DNA of 64,000 nt from Synanceia verrucosa (taxonomy: Eukaryota > Chordata > Actinopteri > Perciformes > Synanceiidae): the NCBI GenBank assembly GCA_029721515.1, contig CM056553.1, forward strand, positions 5,370,849 to 5,434,848, read 5' to 3'. The notes under the pieces were generated by a model. The model was given only the letters and a program-made list of their open reading frames with translations, ran no database searches and was not told the DNA's origin. The translations under genes were made by a program, and so were the position numbers. Positions 26,356 through 37,533 of the stretch are shown here, in pieces (the stretch's first letter is position 1; each line of letters starts with the position of its first letter).

Positions 26356-28540
26356 ACCACTTAATTAACTGGTGTTGTTAAATGTAAAGTGATTGATAGA
26401 CCATAATGTATTGTATAATCACAGTAGCAGTGTCCTGCTTATCCTCAACTTACTTGCATTTCAAATACTGACCAGCCAGTCAGTATTCAGTATTGAGGTG
26501 AGTCGACCTATCAGAGGTCAGGGTGATGGCCCTTCAACCCCAGTCAGGCCTAATCGCCAATTAGCGGTTCAGAGGGGAGGTGAATGTCAGCCCATTGTTT
26601 TGTACCTCAGCATCTGTTAGAGACACTGCTTCCAATCAGACACAGAGAGCAACTGACTATATAATCACTGGGTTTTTAAATCAAGCGTCTACAAAAGAAT
26701 TTGGAACAAGAGAGCAGTCAACTGAAAAATAGAACTGACTGTAACGTATTGTGAGGGAGGGAGGGCCATTAATAATTTGAACAACCAATTCTTGGAAGGT
26801 GTAACGGGACATAAGAAGATGAAGTGAATCAGCTGAACATCCCGTTGCTGTGGCAACCGCCTCTGTGACAAAGCTCTATAGCAGTCAAACTGACGTTGAT
26901 GTAAGCCATAATTTTGTTTGACTTTGTTTTTATCTACCACCCAAATGTCCCTGTTGCACCGTTATCTAAATACTCGCTTTATTACAGCTGTTTGTGATTT
27001 AGCAGATTTATATTATTGTATCAGTTTAGCCGTCTGAGGCTAATGTGATGACTAGAGTCCTCAAAGGCTAACTCTCAGAGACCAGAAAGTCAGAAAATAA
27101 TCAAGGGTAACATTTTTTTCATTCAGGAATGCAAGTAAATAACTCTTATTTGACATTTCGATCAAAAAATAAAAATGTGCCAAAGCACCTAAAGCAATGC
27201 TTCAAATATCTTGTTTTATCAGACCCAAACAACAATATTTATACAACAATATACGACAAATCTGACAAAAAGTAATAATTCAGATTGTTAACTTGAGTTT
27301 TTTTTCCACTGATTCATGAAATTTATATTCCAAATTACTCTGAAAACCAGAAAATATATCAACAATATACAATAATATGATGTTTGATACTGTTATGAGA
27401 ACTAAGACTACTTAGATTACATATATAGATAGATGGAAAGAAATAGATGTACCACTAAAACACATTTTTTTCTGTTGAAGAACAATAGTATATGGCATCA
27501 ATCAAAAATAATAATGTGCTTTGATGGTTTTGTATTTTTACTTTTTCTAAAAAGTAAATTTTAAAATTCATGGATGCATTCACAATACTTCAGCAAACCC
27601 AAATCATGGCATACTTTCCATGGGACGCTAAAATTGGTAGCCGGTGGAAATGTCATTGTGGATTATCACTGAAGTTATTAATAAATTAAACATTGCTTAC
27701 ACTGCAGTCACATTCTGGGAGAAAAGGATTAATGGAAATTTAATGATCCCCATGGAGAAATGGGATATATTGACATTTGCAGTTTTACTTCTGACATTCT
27801 CAATGATGATCCCTTGAGTACCGTTGTGATATTTTAAACAATGCTAAAATGTATAGAGTTTTACATCCACATAACTCAGTAGACTGTGCCTAGTGAATCA
27901 TGGTTTCATCCAGCTATACAATACTCATTATATTGTTTTTTGCATTTTAAAATATCACCCTTGAGTAGTTCGAGACTTTTTAATCACATGCTAACACACC
28001 GAGTGCAGGCCATTGAAATGGAGGGCCAGCCTCTTCCCTCTGCATGCCAACTACCTTATTGTGAGTCGGTTTTGTAAATGAATCCATGGGTGGTTATTCC
28101 CTTAAAAGAACCATTTGAATTCAAAGCATCTCAAAGCATGGCTCTCGGCTATATTTACAGCTTGGATAGCGATCAAATGGGAACCTTCAGGGTCGATGAA
28201 AAGGAGCAGAACACAACATGAGAAAACACACAAGGGAATGAGTCACTTATTGAGTTTCATGCTTCCTACACATTTTCCACTATATAAAAAATAATGCTTC
28301 CAGCTCTTCATTTTTTGACTATATGTAAAGCTTTTGTTTTGATACAGTATGTTAGCGACTGTACGAGCGCTCTGATTAGAGAGTCTCAAATCCAATATTT
28401 AATGATCATCAATAAGGCAGCACTCTGTTGGTTTGGAGACAGCTCAAATATTACCAAACACACTTATTCACTTTTTGCAGATGGTTAGGTGAAGATTGAT
28501 AGAATTCAATATAATAAATACAAAGCTGCTACTTAGCTTA
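24356..28540. other. intergenic, unassigned
   Basis: The only features seen are the compound tetranucleotide repeat at 26297 and AT-rich tracts. There is no gene. Confidence 0.55.
26297..26355. repeat. compound (GGAT)n(AGAT)n microsatellite
   Basis: GGAT units run to about 26318, then AGAT/TAGA units to 26355. Confidence 0.95.
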
Positions 28541-28767
28541 GTTTAGCTTAGCACCAAGACTGGGAACAAGGAAACAGCTAAAATAGTCAACAGAAATAAA
28601 AAAATAGAGCATAACCCAGTGTTAAAGCACAAAAATGATTACATGTTTACAAATAGATTTTTGTACAGTTTAAACAGTTATGACACTATAGTGCTAGTGG
28701 TGCTTTAGAGGTACCGTTAGGAGATTTTGTTAGCACTAGCTGTTTCCAAGCTTGGTGCTAAGCTAAC
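28541..28767. mobile_element. foldback MITE next to the minisatellite
   Basis: The left arm GTTTAGCTTAGCACCAAGAC…GGAAACAGCT is matched by an inverted right arm, which reads GTTAGCTTAGCACCAAGCTT…GGAAACAGCT on the minus strand. Internal sequence TGCTTTAGAGGTACCGTTAG is characteristic of a MITE common in spiny-rayed fish. A further partial arm (GCTGTTTCCAGCTGCTAAGT, about 28872) abuts the minisatellite start. Confidence 0.7.
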
Positions 28768-28898
28768 AGGTTTGCTAAGAATGCAAAAACTTACGTATGC
28801 AAACATCAAGCTGTGGTTTAACAGATGTACTATTAGTACTACTGATGCTATTTCTTGACTGAGACAGGCCAGCTGTTTCCAGCTGCTAAGTAGCTAGC

Positions 28899-30896
28899 TT
28901 TAACTATTAAAGATCAGCGGCTAACGTTAACTGTCAGAGATCAGTGGCTAGCATTAACTATTAGACGTTAGTGGCTAACGCTGACTATTAGAGGGTAGTG
29001 GCTAACATTAACTATCAGAGGTAAATGACTAACATCAACTAAGTCAGTGGCTAAAGGTCAGTGATCAACGTTAACTATTACAGGTCAGTAGCTAACATTA
29101 ACTATTAGAGGCCAGTGACTAAAATTAACTGTTAGAGGTCAGTAGCTAAAGTTAACTATTAGAGGTCAGTAGCTAACATTAACTATTAGAGGCCAGTGAC
29201 TAAAATTAACTATTAAAGATCAGTGGCTAACATTAACTATTATAGGTTAGTAGCTAACATTATCTATTAGAGGTCAGTGGCTAAAGTTAACTATTAGAGG
29301 TCAGTGGCTAACATTAGGTATTATTTATAAGTCAGTAGCCAACATTAACTATAAGAGGTCAATAGCTAAAGTTAACTATTATAGGTCAGTAGCTAACATT
29401 AACTATTATAGGTTAGTAGCTAACGTTAACTATTAGAGGTCAGTGGCTAACATTAGGTATTATTTATAAGTCAGTAGCCAACATTAACTATAAGAGGTCA
29501 ATAGCTAAAGTTAACTATTATAGGTCAGTAGCTAACGTTAACTATTATAGGTCAATAGCTAACGTTAACTATTATAGGTCAGTGGCTAACATTAACTATT
29601 ATAGGTTAGTATCTAACGTTAACTGTTAGAGGTCAGTAGCTAACGTTAACTGTTAGAGGTCAGTAGCTAACATTAACTATTATAGGTTAGTATCTAACAT
29701 TAACTATTATAGGTCAGTGGCTAAGATTAACTATTATAGGTCAGTAGCTAACATTAACTATTATAGGTTAGTATCTAACGTTAACTGTTAGAGGTCAGTA
29801 GCTAACTTTAACTATTAGAGGTCAGTGGCTAACATTAACTATTATAGGTCAGTAGCTAACATTAACTATTATAGGTCAGTGGCTAAGATTAACTATTATA
29901 GGTCAGTAGCTAACGTTAACTATTATAGGTCAGTATCTAACGTTAACTGTTAGAGGTCAGTAGCTAACGTTAACTATTATAGGTTAGTAGCTAACATTAA
30001 CTATTAGAGGTCAGTAGCTAACATTAACTATTATAGGTTAGTATCTAACGTTAACTATTAGAGGTCAGTAGCTAACATTAACTATTATAGGTTAGTATCT
30101 AACATTAACTATTATAGGTCAGTGGCTAAGATTAACTATTATAGGTCAGTGGCTAACATTAACTATTATAGGTTAGTATCTAACGTTAACTGTTAGAGGT
30201 CAGTAGCTAACGTTAACTGTTAGAGGTCAGTAGCTAACATTAACTATTATAGGTTAGTATCTAACATTAACTATTATAGGTCAGTGGCTAAGATTAACTA
30301 TTATAGGTCAGTAGCTAACATTAACTATTATAGGTTAGTATCTAACGTTAACTGTTAGAGGTCAGTAGCTAACTTTAACTATTAGAGGTCAGTGGCTAAC
30401 ATTAACTATTATAGGTCAGTAGCTAACATTAACTATTATAGGTCAGTGGCTAAGATTAACTATTATAGGTCAGTAGCTAAGATTAACTATTATAGGTCAG
30501 TATCTAACGTTAACTATTATAGGTCAGTATCTAACGTTAACTGTTAGAGGTCAGTAGCTAACATTAACTATTATAGGTCAGTGGCTAAGATTAACTATTA
30601 TAGGTCAGTAGCTAACATTAACTATTATAGGTCAGTGGCTAAGATTAACTGTTAGAGGTCAGTAGCTAACGTTAACTATTATAGGTTAGTATCTAACGTT
30701 AACTGTTAGAGGTCAGTAGCTAACGTTAACTATTATAGGTTAGTATCTAACGTTAACTGTTAGAGGTCAGTAGCTAACGTTAACTGTTAGAGGTCAGTAG
30801 CTAACATTAACTATTATAGGTTAGTAGCTAACATTAACTATTATAGGTCAGTGGCTAAGATTAACTATTATAGGTCAGTAGCTAACTTTAACTATT
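28899..30896. repeat. 27-bp minisatellite with higher-order structure (about 74 units)
   Basis: This is a tandem array with a typical unit GGTCAGTAGCTAACATTAAC followed by TATTATA. The period is 27 (for example, repeats of AGAGG at 29161 and 29188). Variants at fixed positions (GTCAGTAGC / GTCAGTGGC / GTTAGTATC; AACATT / AACGTT / AAGATT; TATTATA / TGTTAGA) recur in patterned order. The left end is more diverged and the right half nearly homogeneous, suggesting the right half expanded more recently. It has stop codons in the frames I checked, and no coding is proposed. Confidence 0.98.
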
Positions 30897-33800
30897 GGTG
30901 GATAACTTTAACACAGAGGTTAATTTCTAACCTTAACCATCTCGTCAAGAGATTTGTAATGTTCTTTTGTCATTTAGCCATGACTCTTGGTGGTAGCTTC
31001 GTATTTACGGCACAGATATGAAAGAGGTACCAAACTTTTTGTCTAATTCTCAGCAAGAAAGTGAACAAGTGAACAGTTCAAAATACCCTACGTTAAATGA
31101 TTTTTCCCCCATTTTCTTTCCTCCTTTCTCCACAGCAATGCCACACCTTTATTCTGCTCCACAGCAGATGCTGAGAGGATGTTTTGACGCTCTGTGATTC
31201 TTTCTGTGAGCACCATGAATGACAAGAGAGTCATTACTGCATGAGACGAGCAGGTTGGAGCGAGTCACTTCTCAGAGGCAACAGGGAGCAGGAAGCCACC
31301 GATTTATTTATGGGGCCGGTGAATCGTTGAGAGATACTGGGGGGCAGTACGAGTGAAGGATGGATACACAGCACACTGTTGCATACATTAATACTGCCAT
31401 TATCATATATTAGAGAAGCAGGAAGGGAGGACTGTGAGAGGGATGTAGCTGCTGTTCTTCTGATCGCTGCACATCTGCAGGCCGCTATCTGCTCATCCAT
31501 CACAGCTGGACAGACGGTCAAGTTGAGAGAACAGCAGAAAAACTGCAGCAACACAAGTATCAACACATCCAAATACTTTGGAGACTCCAAAAATCTGCAG
31601 GTGTTGCAGCTTTGTGGTATTGATTTTTTTAAGTGTCATGAGATATCAGACTGTGTTGTTGTAGCTTAAAGTGTTGTTTTTCTTTCATTTTTTTACTGTT
31701 GAAAATGTGTTAATGGAAGGTGGGAGTGAAGTCTGAAGAGCTGAAATGACAGAGGAATGAATCTCTATGAAGAAACAGGCTTTTATCCAATTGAGGAGAA
31801 TTTTTCAGGCACATATCTGAGAGAATCATAAACTGTAATAATGCAGGATCAGACACCTGCAGTCATTGAAGATGTCCATGCTGATATACAGAGTTTAACA
31901 AATGTATTAGACCATCACCCAGTGTAAGGCGTTTACAACCGCTGCCTTAAATCAATAGTACTGTTGATTACCAAAATATTTTCTGTATTGGTCAGAAGTG
32001 GCCTAACTTAAAACTTATTAATTTTTGGTGGTGATCGGCTCCGATTCAAGGTCAAATGAAAGGTCACGCCATAGTAATGTATGGGAGATTTTGCATATTT
32101 CTGAACGCTACAGGGTGTACAATATTCAGCCAGTCGTCACCTAATTTGGTGTATAAACTAATATAGGTATCCAGAAGTCACCGATTCAGTTTGGTCAAGA
32201 TCAGTAAACGGTCACCAAGGTCAAATATGTGTTTTTAACCATAACTTCATGTAGGAAGGAGCTAGAGCAATGCAACTGGTCTCAAAATATCCAGAAAAGA
32301 ATTCTAAATTTATAAACTCAGACATTCTTATCGTCAAATATTAATATTTTCCATGATAATCACGAAAAACTGTGCATAGAGGAGAAAACGCGGCAGAGGT
32401 TTTATCTTTAATTCCGAAGAAATTATTATTATTTTTTCACTGAGATGCCAAAGTCCAGTTATTTACTGAAATTCCTTTAAAGAAAAAGCCATTTTAGTGG
32501 CTGTTAGTTGGTCTTGATTAATTTCTGGGTCAAATTTGGGTCTAAAAAGATGAATTCAGTTCATAATGGTGAAGTGTAGGGAACTCAGTGAAAAAGAAAG
32601 CGTATGAATTTAAGGTCTTCATGATGCTGGATCGTCTCTGAGAGAAACGTGGTCTCACTGTACATAAATAGATGTTATAGTATGGTAAAACAGCATCAGT
32701 CCCTCACAATGTGGAACGTTTTTCTCAGTCAAAACAAAACACCTGGCGTGGCTTTCACCTGAGCCCCTGAGCAGAGGAGCTGTTATTAAACTCTGACAGC
32801 TGTTAACTGAATCGTCTGCTGGGGCCTGTGAAGTCCACACACTGGCCGGCCAACGCTGTGACATCTCCACTCCCTGCAGCTCTAGTGCCGCAGCCTTCAT
32901 CCAATTTACCATGAAGGGAAGCCAGACGGTCCCATAAAACGACCCACAGCCGCCCTGATTGAACACGGTCGTCGACTCTGGGCCTGGGCTTCACACACAT
33001 AACCAGCCGGCTATCTGCAGAGGACCACTGGCCGCCTGTTACCCCTTGATAAGACCCAACGCCCAGGGAAAGAGTGGACAGATCCATCTGGCTGCATTTC
33101 ATAGTGAAGAGTGCCCCCTGGTGCCTCTGAAGGCGCCTCACACTCACACAGCCAAAACACAGCGCTAAACTGTAATCAGGGGTGGTTTTACTGTCGGACA
33201 CAGATTACAGCAGCGTTTCCTCTCTAATTTCATGCAGCGCCTGTGTTTTTTTTGGGCTCCACATCCATCCTAGTGTCAGTCACAGTTATCTTTCCAATGC
33301 AGGCGACTGCACTGAGTGTGTCTATTTTAATTTTTTTTTTGTCTTCAGATACTTAATCTCAATGAAAACATGATTTGTCAGCGTTAGGGCTGCACCTCCA
33401 TTTGCTTTGAGGGGAAAATTTGGAAAAAAAATCAAGTTATATTATTTTCATAATGTGTTGACACTTAATGAATAGTTAGAATCAGCACATTATAGTGCAA
33501 AATTTAAATAAAGTCAAATTTAAATTAAGTAAGTATGTTTGACCCCTAAAATGTTCTTTAACTGTCCTGAGATCACACAAATAGAACATTTTGGCTCTTA
33601 TCCTTCTCTAACAAAAAACTCACTTAAAGTGAAGCTTCTGTAAAACCAAGCTTTTTTTTTTTTTTAACAAAATCTCACCTTCCTTGAGCTTAACATTGCT
33701 GCAGAGGTTTTCGTTTTCCCCCTGAAATGTTTAAAACGCTCGGGGCAACAGCAGCATCCCTGTAGCTGTTTTTGATATTTCTGACACGGACACGTTCAAC

Positions 33801-35184
33801 AGAAAATACTGAACACTGGCACATTTCCTGCATCTTGAATCCTAAAATATTCCTGTATGTGTGTGTGACTGAGAATAGAAACAAGAACAGAGGAAAAGAG
33901 AGTGAAACAGAGATTTTTACCGTTTATTTACCAGGCTGAAAGTTTGTGGGGTTGTTTTTTGTGAGGGCAGCTTCCCATTTCTCACGGTCAGTGTGGATCA
34001 TATTTGGGAGAGGGTGACAAATTGGGGCCTTCGGCTCTCTGACAGAGGCGGCCAGGAGCATCAATCCTGCATTATTCATGAGCGGTAGCAGCGATGTGGC
34101 GTCTGCTTCTGCTATCCACCACAACAAAGCTGCACAGTGTCAGACTGGATCTGCAGGCACGTAAACAGCAAATGAGGAGCGACAAGACGACAATTAATGA
34201 GAATACTATCAGCTTTGAATGACATGTTGATTTTCCTCTTCGTGTTGGTGGGTTTAACGAGGTTAATCACCTTCTAAAAATGGAAAAACACAAAAAGTTA
34301 TTGTTTTTTTAGTTAGTGCGGACCAACTGCAGACAAATAAACACAGCCGTTTACGTTATATATCAGAAAATACAGCATACTGTCTGAAATACACAGAATG
34401 GGCTCAGATGTTGGGTATTATTTGCACAGAAACGGCGCCCCCTTGTGGTGTAAAAGCAGGAAGACTTTACTCAAAGCACCACACAGCTCCGTACTAGTTA
34501 TCTGTGATATAAGACATGAAATTGCAATAACTTTCCAACAAAACTTAATTGTGCTATTATATCTGCTTAGTTTTGTTCTTTAGTGATTTTTCAATCAAAT
34601 GGTCCAAGTGGGTATTTTTCTGTACGGTTAAAAAAAGGGCACAAATTGAATGTTTTACTTGCAGGAGAAATAAATGCAAAAACAGCACGACTCCCCCAAA
34701 CAGTAGTTATTAAGGCTATTAAGTTTGTGATTATGGGTTATGTGCTGCACAGTCAATGTTCACTCTGACCTCACCCATCTTTGAAATTATCCTATAAACA
34801 TCTGGCAAAGTACTCAAAACTGCTTATGTTGTATTTCCTGCTGCAGCCTTCAAATTGTCGTCAAGACGACACAAACACAGACCCACAAGGTGAAAACAAA
34901 ACCAGCGTCGCCGTCACTGCCCTCGCTCTGTGATAATAAGACGATACAAAAAAAGAAAATAAAAGCAAGGAGAGACTTGAATATCTCTTTTTTTTTTATT
35001 AACTCTGACGCACTGGGTCAGATAGAAAAGTATGAGAGTTACACTTTTCAAGTTGCTTCCATGACTTGTGCAAACACTAGACGGTATCTGGGAGAGAAAA
35101 GAAACGAATCAAAAAAAAAACAAAAAAAAAACTCAAGACATCCAAATGCAGAAGAGATGAATAAGTGCATTTAAACCTACGTGT
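30897..35184. other. intergenic between minisatellite and rapgef2 3' end
   Basis: This contains the diverged MITE at 31889-32660. The blocks 31140-31620 and 32740-33200 are more GC-balanced and give open frames of 118 and 132 codons, but these show no domain, no splice context and no similarity I know. Confidence 0.55.
31889..32660. mobile_element. diverged MITE related to the intronic copy at 49820
   Basis: The left end CAGAGTTTAACAAATGTATT…AGACCAT…CCCAGTGTAAGG closely matches the element at 49820. The distal part (ATGATGCTGGA…CTCT) also aligns with the 3' part of that copy. The right terminal repeat is decayed, so the end is approximate. It has about 300 more internal bases than the intronic copy. 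Confidence 0.55.
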
Positions 35185-35202
35185 TTGATTCTTTATGCAG
35201 TA

Positions 35203-35208
35203 TTTATT
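35203..35208 (-). terminator. poly(A) signal AATAAA, likely rapgef2 3' end
   Basis: AATAAA is read on the minus strand in the context ATCAATAAATAC, followed about 10-20 nt later by CATAAAGAATCA as a plausible cleavage zone. It is the first exact hexamer downstream of the rapgef2 stop. Confidence 0.45.
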
Positions 35209-35277
35209 GATTCCCAGCTTCATATAAACTGGATGTTGAGGCATAAACATAGTACATTTGAACAAAAATATAACCAA

Positions 35278-35285
35278 TATTTACA
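35278..35285 (-). promoter_or_regulatory. Pumilio-type element TGTAAATA in 3' UTR
   Basis: The minus strand reads TGTAAATA, matching the UGUANAUA consensus bound by Pumilio proteins, about 70 nt before the predicted poly(A) signal. An 8-mer can occur by chance; its position in a 3' UTR of a neuronally expressed gene is the only extra support. Confidence 0.3.
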
Positions 35286-36723
35286 ATTATTGTATTAAAA
35301 ATACAAAAACAACTGATACGTACTCCACCAATTGTCTTTTTAAAAGACATACAGGTCAAAGTAGTACAAGAAAGAATGAAGAAAAGAAGGTCATCACCAG
35401 CTAAATGTACATTTCTCACTGACATCACACATCAAACAGAGTAGCAGTTCTACCTACTACACTTATCTTTACGCTTGTACATTTTTGTGCAACTTTTTGT
35501 TTTTCGAGTTAGGACATCGGCCTGCTAATATGCACATTATCTTTAGAGTTGAATGAAAGTGAATGATGCATGTCACCACTGTATTACAAACAAGTTATTA
35601 ACAATCTATCTGCAGCCATTACAAAAAACAAAATTACAATGACAAAAAAAAAGAAACCCAGGAAATTCATTAGTGTATAGTCACAGACCACAGTGGAAAA
35701 CTCTGCACTCGCTCGTCTTTTTCTTAGTCTGTAGTTTCCAGGACTGATCAATGTGATCAGCACGACTCGGCGGTCGAAGAAAAGTCACTTTTCACAAATT
35801 GGATTTCTCGTCGTTCTGATTGGCAGCCTTGACAAAAAAAAAAAAAAGTTTTCTTCATGTGTCGTCTTCCCCCACCGGAGTCACAAAATAAAAATAATCA
35901 TCTTCAGTCGCTTCCATTGATGGCAAGATATAGTGGAAAAGTGGATGCAGGCGTTAGCGATATAAACGCAGCATCCGCTGAGCTGTGACAGGTGAGGAGG
36001 AGAGAATCCACACAGGAAGTCCTGAAGCCCAAAGAGAGAAAACGCTTCATCTTGTACCGAGTCTCAACATCATGAGAGGAGGGAGCATCTGGAATAAGGC
36101 ATTTCACTCCGCTAACGCTTCAATTTGCTCTTGAAACAACGTGATTTGTGACGGGGGGGGGGTGACGACCATGCAAAGAAAAGTACACGATCATGGCATC
36201 GTAAGGCGCTTTGGACATTCACAAGATGTGGCAGGATTAGGGAGGAGGAGGGGGATAAAAGCCAAATCTGAATTTGTGGATGCTTTTGTAAGACTCTGTA
36301 CAAGAAGGTAGGTAAGTTCAGAGGTACGCTCACAATTTACAGTCTGGCAGCTTCTGAAATGTGCTGATGTTGGTCTGTGATCCCTCCACCACCAAATAAA
36401 GTTCACAGTTTGTACTTCGCCTGACATCAGCTCCTAATTTGGGATGAAACGTTCCCTACTGCAGCTGCAGCTTCACGTCTGTAGACAGCGACACGCTGGT
36501 CAGACACCTCTGTGCTTTTTGATATCACCAGTAATTAAAAAACTATGTAACAGCGAGCAACAAGATGAAACAAAAGGCTTGATATTAAGCAGACGAGCTC
36601 CAAGGTGGGGTGACAGTAAGATGTGGTTCGGTCCTACCCTGGTATCCAGGACAAATGTCTGGGAACATCTAGGATTGTGCTGAAAGTGCCTTTTCTTAAG
36701 AAATGAATTGTGTTTTTGTTATG

Positions 36724-36726
<3 letters not shown>

Positions 36727-36765
<39 letters not shown>
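36727..36765. repeat. (TG)n microsatellite in 3' UTR
   Basis: This is an uninterrupted run of about 19 TG dinucleotides. On the rapgef2 mRNA strand it is (CA)n. Confidence 0.97.
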
Positions 36766-36766
<1 letters not shown>

Positions 36767-37507
36767 AGTCCACTGTGCACGTCGGTTCTCCCTCCTCCTA
36801 GCTTTGACTTGAACCAACACTTGAGGAGCTTCACATGAGATAATACTGTTCAAAAACACTCAACAACAGACGGGTCCTTTCAGTCCAGGCAGATTAAAAA
36901 AAAAAAGGGCATGTTTGGTTTCTGTTTTTTTTTTTTCGGCCCCCAGAGTGCAATCAGTCAGAGGACATAACAAAAAGAAAAAAAAAAGAAGCTGAAAATG
37001 TTAAGAGTCGATTCAACCGTTGTTTCTCTTCAAATGTTTTTTTTTTGTAGAAAATGAGAAAGTGCAGATGAAGCTCGACACGTCATGATGCTGTTGTGTT
37101 AACAGGTGAGTTCAGGGGGGTGGGGTTTGGGGTTTGGGGGGGGCGTTTCTAACGGCAACATGGATGTGGTTTTGTGTGTGACCCCTCCCCCCTCCTTCCC
37201 CGGCACCTGTCAGGTTGTTTCTGTAGTCCGTGTTGTTTTTTCCAAAGTGCCAGGCATCGTGTCGTCGTCTTTGACCTCCTCTCCATCTCTTCTTCACAGT
37301 ATTTTTTTTTTTGCATGCAGGGTCTTTCAACCCCTGATGATGCTTTAAGGCAGGGGAGGGAGACGAGCAGAGGAATCCACCAATCAGGAGGAGGCAGGCA
37401 CGTACGTAACTGATGATGCGTCCATTGGTCCGTCTGTCTCTTTCGTCCTGCCCACCCCGAACCAGAGGGACTTCAAGTTCCTGCAGAAGGACGTCCACTG
37501 GCGTCCC

Positions 37508-37533
37508 TCAGACCGCCGACACCTGTTCGTCCT
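37508..37533 (-). CDS. rapgef2: rapgef2 terminal coding exon W (…DEQVSAV stop)
   Basis: The minus-strand acceptor tctctccacag is followed by 26 coding nt: AG completes a Glu codon from exon V, then DEQVSAV and TGA (37510-37508). DEQVSAV is the invariant C-terminus of RAPGEF2 and RAPGEF6, a class I PDZ ligand. The match of phase, sequence and stop makes this short exon secure. Confidence 0.95.

Larger units (their letters stand above)
35185..37507 (-). other. rapgef2: probable rapgef2 3' UTR
   Basis: This stretch follows the stop codon. The first canonical AATAAA on the minus strand below the stop is at 35208-35203, so the untranslated region would be about 2.3 kb. It contains long A and T runs, a (TG)n repeat at 36727-36765 and no recognisable coding. 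The 3' end position is inferred from the signal only. Confidence 0.5.

Noticed and set aside
32803..33201. A 132-codon minus-strand open frame, and a 118-codon frame at 31234-31590.
   Set aside because: No known domain, no splice context, and overlapping open frames on the other strand. These are probably GC-richer noncoding blocks.
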